From NCBI RefSeq assembly GCF_900215295.1, contig NZ_OCMF01000001.1, forward strand, positions 868,001 to 932,000: a stretch of DNA of 64,000 bases, read 5' to 3'. This DNA comes from Salinimicrobium sediminis. GTDB lineage: Bacteria > Bacteroidota > Bacteroidia > Flavobacteriales > Flavobacteriaceae. Below are positions 59,002 to 64,000 of the stretch, one piece after another. The position numbers and the translations under genes are program-made. Below the pieces are notes generated by a model. That model was not told the DNA's origin and did not search any database. It worked only from the letters and a program-made list of their open reading frames with translations. How positions within the stretch are numbered: position 1 is the stretch's first letter; every line of letters starts with the position of its first letter.

Positions 59002-62000
59002 TTAGAAATTAAGATTTAGTCCAAACACAATTTGTTTACTTCTTGGGAACGGAGAGTAATCAACTCCCGGTGTGAGCGGACTTCTTCTCCTTGTAGAAAC
59101 TTCAGGATCAAGACCAGAATAATCAGTAAGAATAAACACGTTGTTTGCAGTAGCGTAGAATCTTAGTTTTGTAAGATTAGCTCTGGAAGCAAGTGCATTA
59201 GGCACGGTGTAACCCAAAGTAAGAGTATTAAGCCTTAGGAAAGAACCATCTTCAACCGCCCAATCACTAAACACATACCTGCCCATATATGGAGACCACA
59301 TAGAAGTGTTTGCATTTGCAGCTGCCAATGCTTCGGGATCTGTGATTAACTGACCTGTTTCAGGATTAAGATTTGTCCACCTTATTCCATCTGCCATTTC
59401 AGAACTTAGGTTACGATACTGTCCATTTTCATTGGCAGTAGTGAACTGAACTTTGTTGGCATTATAAACATCATTTCCAACGCTAAAGTTAAAGGCTGCA
59501 GAGAAATCGAAACCATATACATAGGCATCAATTACAAATCCACCTGTGAAATCCGGGTTCGCATCTCCTATTATGGAGTTATCATTGATGTCAACTATTC
59601 CATCACCTGTGATGTCTTCCAGCTTTATAGAACCAGGTCTTACTTCACCAATAATACTGCTGTTATCTACTACGCCCTCTCTTAGAGTGTAGGTGTTGGT
59701 TTCAGGATCAAAATTAAAGTCTGCAACCTCATAACGTCCCGCATTTCTATAACCATACATTGCCCCAACAGGCTGACCAACCCATACGGCATAATCACTT
59801 CCTATTTCTGAAGACGCCCAACCCGAATAATCTTGGTAGTTCTCAAGAGAACCTAAAGAGTTAATCCTGTTCTTGTTGGCAGATACGTTTAAGGCAAGAC
59901 TAAGTCTGTAGTCATCCTTCATGATAGGATTGTAATTTATCGATCCTTCAACACCTGTGTTCTGGATCTCCCCAAGATTACGGTATTGATATTCATATCC
60001 TGATCCTGGCGTTCTAAAGGCCAGAAGAAGATCTGTTGTCACGTTTTTATAAGCTTCAAGACTACCTCTCAACACGCCTTGCATAACTTCAAAATCAAGA
60101 CCTACGTTTTGAGTCACAGTAGTCTCCCATTTAAGATCTGGATTGGCAAGAACCCTGGAAGCAGACCAGTAAGTTGGAATCCCGTTAAGATAAGTTGTAG
60201 TGTTGGACTGAAAACTTTGTACGGTTTGACCGGCAGGAATGTTATTATTCCCCGCCTCACCATAACTCAATCTCAACTTAAGTACATCCAGCCATTCTGC
60301 ATCCTGAAGGAAATCCTCTTCATTAATTTTCCATGCAACCGCAGCAGAAGGGAAGTACCCCCATCTATTGTCTCCTAAGAATTTACTTGATCCATCTGCT
60401 CTAAAAGTTCCTGTAAGCAGATATTTATTTCTAAAGTCGTAGTTAACACGGCCAAAGAAAGACAATAATTTATCATCTGGCCTATAGAAGTTATCTACAC
60501 TTTGAGGAGTTCCCTGTGTGGTAAGCTTTCTTGTAGTCTCAAAATTAAAATCTTTAGGGAAACCCTGTATTTCAGAAGTTTCCTCATTATCCTCTGTAAT
60601 GATAACCTCCTGTCCAAGAAGCACTCTTAAATTGTGATCTTCTCCAAGATAATCCTCAAAATCGTAGTTAAGAGTATTGGCATTCCTGAAGCTTTCACGT
60701 TTACGATCGCTATAAACTAAAGAAGGTAAACCCTGGTTATCGGCAGAGGGTCTGTTTCTTGAATAATAGGTAGACCTTCCATAATAACGGTAATCCTGCT
60801 CAATGCGGTAATCAAGACCAAAGTCTGACTGAAACCTGAGATTGTCTACTATATCCCAGCCAAAGCTTCCCAACATATTGTAGTTTCTTCTCAGCTGTTG
60901 CCTGTCGTTATCGGCAGTCGCAACAAAAGGGTTTACCAAATACCCTGTAAGAGCCTCATCTGTATTGGTGGTAGTAAGACCTGAAATAGGTATTGGAGAG
61001 TACTGTACACTATATTTAAGCCTTGAATCTGCAGAGGAAACTTCATTTTGCTCATTTGTTCCTCCTCCATCAATTTCAGTTTCTGAATATCTTACAGTAA
61101 AAGACAGATCTACCTTCTCTCCTGCTTCGCTTTTAAGTGCCAATGCCAAATTATCTCTTGTATAAGCTGACCCCAACATGATTGTATTTACATCATAATG
61201 AGCATAATTGAAATTATAGCTGGCTTTTTCAGATCCGCCTCTAATTGAAATATCATGACTTTGCACCTCTCCCATGTTTCCATAGATCTGCTTTTGCCAG
61301 TTGTTTCCCTCCTGACCCACATACAGATCGTAATCTTGCCACAATCCGAAAAAACGCTCGTAAGAGTCAAGATTTTCGGGATCGTCAAGCAACGCATACT
61401 CGTATTGCCACTTCACAAAGTCTTCCGGACTTAGCACATCAATGGTCTCGGCGATCTTCTGAAATCCGTAAAAGCCATTTACGCTAACACTGATCTTTCC
61501 ACTGATTCCATCTTTTGTAGTGATAATAATAACCCCGTTAGCACCTCTGGATCCATAGATGGCTGTTGATGAAGCATCTTTTAATACGGAAATGCTCGCG
61601 ATATCTGTAGGGCTTATATCTCCCATACTGGCTACCGGAAATCCATCAACAATAATTAAAGGAGAGCTATCCTGGGTTAGGGATCCATTACCGCGGATCC
61701 TGATGTTGATCTCGGCATCGGGAGAACCTTCAGTGGAGAGAACCTGTACTCCAGGAAGCCTTCCGGTAAGGGTCTCTGCTACACTTGCTCTCGCCTGTTC
61801 GTCCAGCTTATCTCCCGAAATGGATACAACAGATCCGGTAAGATCCGATTTTCTTGCAGTTCCATACCCCACAACTACAACTTCATCAAGAGCATTTTGA
61901 TCTAATTGCATTTCGACTCTTATATTATTTCTGCCGTTTACGTTTACTTCCTGGGTGCGAAATCCCACAAAGCTATAGACCAACACAGAATTAGGTCCGG

Positions 62001-62223
62001 AAACTTCAATGGAATACTCTCCGTCAAAGTTGGTCATCGTTCCGTTAGAAGTGCCCTTTTCAAGTATGTTCACTCCCGGCAAAGGCTCCTGTGTTTGTGA
62101 GTCCAGTACCGTACCGCTAACAGTAATACTCTCTTGGGCCAATGCCTCTGATCCAAGCAAAAGGAAAAAACCAAGCAAGAACAAATATACCCGTGAAGAC
62201 AGCTCGTTTAGTTTAAAATTCAT
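59002..62223 (-). CDS. SusC/RagA-family TonB-dependent transporter
   Basis: The 1073-residue protein starts with a signal peptide (about 1-29), a carboxypeptidase D-like domain (ITVSGTVLDSQTQEPLPGVNI, about 32-110), the TonB box region DEVVVVGYGTARKSDLTG, the plug domain (GRLPGVQVLS, PLIIVDGFPV, SISVLKDASSTAIYGSRGANGVI in parts) and a large barrel ending FGLNLNF. It imports pectin oligosaccharides across the outer membrane with SusD. It heads the third pectin operon, about 225 bp behind a promoter with the LacI-type operator, leaving a long 5' leader. Confidence 0.95.
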   Translation of the reverse strand: MNFKLNELSSRVYLFLLGFFLLLGSEALAQESITVSGTVLDSQTQEPLPGVNILEKGTSNGTMTNFDGEYSIEVSGPNSVLVYSFVGFRTQEVNVNGRNNIRVEMQLDQNALDEVVVVGYGTARKSDLTGSVVSISGDKLDEQARASVAETLTGRLPGVQVLSTEGSPDAEINIRIRGNGSLTQDSSPLIIVDGFPVASMGDISPTDIASISVLKDASSTAIYGSRGANGVIIITTKDGISGKISVSVNGFYGFQKIAETIDVLSPEDFVKWQYEYALLDDPENLDSYERFFGLWQDYDLYVGQEGNNWQKQIYGNMGEVQSHDISIRGGSEKASYNFNYAHYDVNTIMLGSAYTRDNLALALKSEAGEKVDLSFTVRYSETEIDGGGTNEQNEVSSADSRLKYSVQYSPIPISGLTTTNTDEALTGYLVNPFVATADNDRQQLRRNYNMLGSFGWDIVDNLRFQSDFGLDYRIEQDYRYYGRSTYYSRNRPSADNQGLPSLVYSDRKRESFRNANTLNYDFEDYLGEDHNLRVLLGQEVIITEDNEETSEIQGFPKDFNFETTRKLTTQGTPQSVDNFYRPDDKLLSFFGRVNYDFRNKYLLTGTFRADGSSKFLGDNRWGYFPSAAVAWKINEEDFLQDAEWLDVLKLRLSYGEAGNNNIPAGQTVQSFQSNTTTYLNGIPTYWSASRVLANPDLKWETTVTQNVGLDFEVMQGVLRGSLEAYKNVTTDLLLAFRTPGSGYEYQYRNLGEIQNTGVEGSINYNPIMKDDYRLSLALNVSANKNRINSLGSLENYQDYSGWASSEIGSDYAVWVGQPVGAMYGYRNAGRYEVADFNFDPETNTYTLREGVVDNSSIIGEVRPGSIKLEDITGDGIVDINDNSIIGDANPDFTGGFVIDAYVYGFDFSAAFNFSVGNDVYNANKVQFTTANENGQYRNLSSEMADGIRWTNLNPETGQLITDPEALAAANANTSMWSPYMGRYVFSDWAVEDGSFLRLNTLTLGYTVPNALASRANLTKLRFYATANNVFILTDYSGLDPEVSTRRRSPLTPGVDYSPFPRSKQIVFGLNLNF

Positions 62224-62448
62224 AGTACAAGATAATTTGGTTTAGTTTTAATCTTAGGAGGGCTCTACTCCCCCTTTTTTAACTCAAACGTTTTCGCTTT
62301 AACATTGATAAATTCACCTGTAGGTATCTTATCAAATGTTAAATAGAAACAAATAGAGTAAACAAAGGAAATTGACAGATTGGCGCCTTTACAGTAATGT
62401 TATTGTTAACGTGAAAATTTATCAGGAGTTCCGCTGTCAATTTAATAA

Positions 62449-62493
62449 TGTAATCGATTACACAAACCTAAATAATTATATCAAGAAAACAAA
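62449..62493 (-). promoter_or_regulatory. susC promoter with perfect LacI-type operator
   Basis: TGTAATCGATTACA (62449-62462) is a perfect 14-bp palindrome with the central CG. On the minus strand TAGGTTTG (62463-62470) is a perfect -7 box directly abutting it, and TTTG (62490-62493) lies 19 bp upstream, a textbook Bacteroidota -33/-7 promoter. The repressor would cover the start site. Confidence 0.92.
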
Positions 62494-62810
62494 TTTTCTT
62501 ATAGATAAAATTAATAACCTCTTAACATTTAGGCTTTTTCCAATAGAATTCCTATCCAAAGCACGAATTATTAAAAAGCTTTTCGGTAGAATTGAAAAGA
62601 TACTTCCTCACTTCTATGGCTCCCAGTATAAGGAGTTGGCACTTTGGGAAATCAGTATAAAGAATGTCATGAATGGTCCCAACGGAACTAACATCAATCA
62701 CGATGCATATTGCTCGAAAGTATTGTCACACAAAAAGTGACACCTCTAGATAAAAAAACCGCAACACCTTGTATTTAAGATGATCGCGGTTTACATCTGT
62801 GGTCCTCCCC

Positions 62811-62855
62811 AGGGCTTCCTCGACTTCGCCTAAAAAGGCAAAGCTCGGGACAGGC
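62811..62855. repeat. Possible REP-like intergenic repeat
   Basis: Partly complementary segments around CCTCGACTTCGCC and GGCAAAGCTCGGGAC can fold back on each other. Sequence of the form CTCGACTTCG...CGGGACAGG is common between genes in Flavobacteriaceae. Only one copy is in this window, so its repeat nature rests on recollection. Confidence 0.35.
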
Positions 62856-62880
62856 TTCTCGCCCAGGTGAGCAAAAACAA

Positions 62881-62906
62881 AAAAACCTGCTTTAAAGCAG
62901 GTTTTT
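62881..62906. terminator. Bidirectional terminator hairpin
   Basis: AAAAACCTGC and GCAGGTTTTT form a perfect 10-bp stem around TTTAAA, with A and T tracts on both sides, so it can end transcription in either direction. There is no intact gene directly before it on either strand, suggesting a leftover of a gene or tRNA end. Confidence 0.7.
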
Positions 62907-63115
62907 AGATGTGGTCCCACCTGAACCACACAACCACAAAAATGAAAATCTAAAAAAATCCCCAAACACGGCTATAAAATCAGTAAAAACGCGGTATAAC
63001 AGCATTTCTGCCTAATGTCATTTTCGATTTAGATTGAGGCCGTTTGCATTTATTTGCGCCTAACCGTACAACTATCGTACAAATTATCTACATTTGACTG
63101 TACAAAATATCTGAC

Positions 63116-64000
63116 ATGGCAAGCGTAAATTTCCTCTACCGTTCTACTAAACCTAAAGCTTTTCTAAACCTGAGATTACTCTACCGAATTACTGATGAAA
63201 AATTTCCTAAGGGTTATAATGATTTTTCCCTTGGAGGAAAAACAAAGCTGGAGATATCGAGGCAATATTGGGAAAAAGAACATCTGCAAATACGATTCAA
63301 AAGGACCAATGATATTGATGAACTAAACAGGATCCAGGAGCTCAAGGAAAAACAGAATTCTATTAACCAGGAGCTGACTAAAATTGAAGCTCATATTTTG
63401 CAATCCTTTAATTCTACCGATCCTGAAAAGATCTCTAAAGAATGGCTTCAGAAAACAATTAATGATTACTATAATCCAAAAAAAGTAAAGGAGAAGCCAG
63501 ATGACCTTATCTCTTACGTGGAAGTCTATATTGAGGAAAGAAAAGAGCATGTGAGCCCGGCTACTGTAAAAAAGTCAAACGTAATTAAGCAAATGCTGGT
63601 AAAATTCCAGGATAGCTTAAACCACCCTATTCTACTGAAGGATATCAATCTTGATTTCAAAAGGGATTTTGAAAATTTTATGCTTGAAAAAGGCTATGCT
63701 TACAATACCATTGCAAGAGCCATTAAGTTTACTAAAACAGTAGCAAGACACGCCTATAGCCAAGGTTTGGAAACAAGTCGGCAATTAGACAGCATCAAAA
63801 CAAAAACTAAGGAATCAGAGAAAATATTCCTCACTCTTGAGGAGTTGGAAAAAATTAAGAAGAAGAGCTTTACGAAAGAGCACCTGGAGACTGCCAGGGA
63901 CTGGTTAATAATTTCGTGCTTTACCGGGCAAAGAATTTCCGACTTTATGCGGTTTAATAAAGATATGATTAGGAAGAAAGATGATAAGTTTTTGCTCGAA
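63116..64000 (+). CDS. Tyrosine recombinase/integrase, 3' end beyond the window
   Basis: The open frame runs from the ATG at 63116 off the right edge (295 codons visible). It begins MASVNFLYRSTKPKAFLNLRLLY, an arm-type DNA-binding segment seen in Bacteroidota integrases. A SAM-like core-binding domain spans about residues 130-225 (SYVEVYIEERKEHVSPATVKK, GYAYNTIARAIKFTKTVARHA in parts). The first catalytic arginine lies in SCFTGQRISDFMRF. The remaining catalytic residues would be past position 64000. A TACATTTG -7 box lies at 63089-63096. It may drive integration of a mobile element to the right of the pectin locus. Confidence 0.88.
   Translation, partial: MASVNFLYRSTKPKAFLNLRLLYRITDEKFPKGYNDFSLGGKTKLEISRQYWEKEHLQIRFKRTNDIDELNRIQELKEKQNSINQELTKIEAHILQSFNSTDPEKISKEWLQKTINDYYNPKKVKEKPDDLISYVEVYIEERKEHVSPATVKKSNVIKQMLVKFQDSLNHPILLKDINLDFKRDFENFMLEKGYAYNTIARAIKFTKTVARHAYSQGLETSRQLDSIKTKTKESEKIFLTLEELEKIKKKSFTKEHLETARDWLIISCFTGQRISDFMRFNKDMIRKKDDKFLLE

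Larger units (their letters stand above)
62224..63115. other. Intergenic region between susC and the recombinase
   Basis: It holds the 225-nt susC leader, the operator and promoter at 62449-62493, and a region of hairpins from 62752 to 62906. Possible tRNA-like repeats TGTGGTCC occur at 62798-62805 and 62910-62917. GTACAA repeats precede the recombinase at about 63066-63071 and 63077-63082. No protein-coding frame here is convincing. Confidence 0.6.

Noticed and set aside
62372-62740. Open frame of 122 codons covering the susC promoter
   Set aside because: It starts with TTG and runs across the operator and -33/-7 boxes of susC; sequence is AT-driven and matches no family I recognise.
62900-62930. 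Intact tRNA gene
   Set aside because: Only a few bases resemble a tRNA 3' end in reverse; no cloverleaf could be drawn.
62726-62965. Open frame of 79 codons on the minus strand
   Set aside because: It spans two hairpins and repeat-like sequence; a protein is unlikely.

Overview
This window comes from a Bacteroidota genome, most likely a Flavobacteriaceae member of the Gramella/Salegentibacter type. The family call rests on several things seen here: a SusC/SusD pair, a type IX secretion (T9SS) C-terminal sorting domain, promoters with the TAnnTTTG -7 box, lipoproteins with short lipoboxes, and Bacteroidota-style Crp/Fnr and tyrosine recombinase proteins. The genus is a guess. No rRNA, intact tRNA, IS element or CRISPR array was found.

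Region 1 (1-11051) is a respiratory sulfur-compound module. A porin and a Crp/Fnr regulator lie on the plus strand. A minus-strand operon (8982 to 2767) encodes a Tat-exported molybdopterin oxidoreductase of the PsrA/PhsA type, a four-cluster ferredoxin, an NrfD/PsrC membrane subunit, a split YeeE/YedE transporter pair, and two membrane-anchored rhodanese-fold proteins. Both rhodaneses lack the usual catalytic cysteine, and each has a single cysteine as its very last residue on the same lysine-rich tail. A dodecaheme cytochrome c is transcribed divergently, from an intergenic region with Crp/FNR-like palindromes. The substrate (polysulfide, thiosulfate, tetrathionate or sulfite) and the direction of electron flow cannot be read from the sequence.

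Region 2 (11053-17584) is a compact minus-strand operon for molybdenum cofactor synthesis: moeA, a ModE-like HTH protein, a TauE/SafE exporter, mobA, moaD, moeB with a rhodanese domain, moaE, a moaC-mogA fusion and moaA. It would supply the bis-MGD cofactor for the region 1 enzyme.

Region 3 (17673-62223) is a large pectin utilisation locus. Pectin is de-esterified by CE8, CE12 and an alpha/beta-hydrolase, several in fusion with other catalytic domains. It is cut by PL1, PL9, PL10 and GH28 enzymes. Oligomers enter through SusC/SusD and are trimmed by GH105, GH28 and GH43. Uronates probably cross the inner membrane through a TRAP transporter. Unsaturated products go through KdgF, KduI and KduD. 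Galacturonate goes through UxaC and then by two parallel routes (UxaB/UxaA, or UxaE/SDR/UxuA) to 2-keto-3-deoxygluconate, then through KdgK and KdgA to pyruvate and glyceraldehyde-3-phosphate.

A LacI-family regulator (28921-29967) is the only regulator in the pectin locus. Three 14-bp palindromes of the form TGYAATCGATTRCA each directly abut the -7 box of a promoter: before the GH28-to-uxaE operon, before kduI, and before susC. A degenerate copy lies at the regulator's own promoter. This gives a simple derepression model for the whole locus.

Region 4 (62224-64000) holds terminators, a possible intergenic repeat, possible tRNA-like fragments, and the start of a tyrosine recombinase that runs off the window, which may mark the edge of a mobile element.
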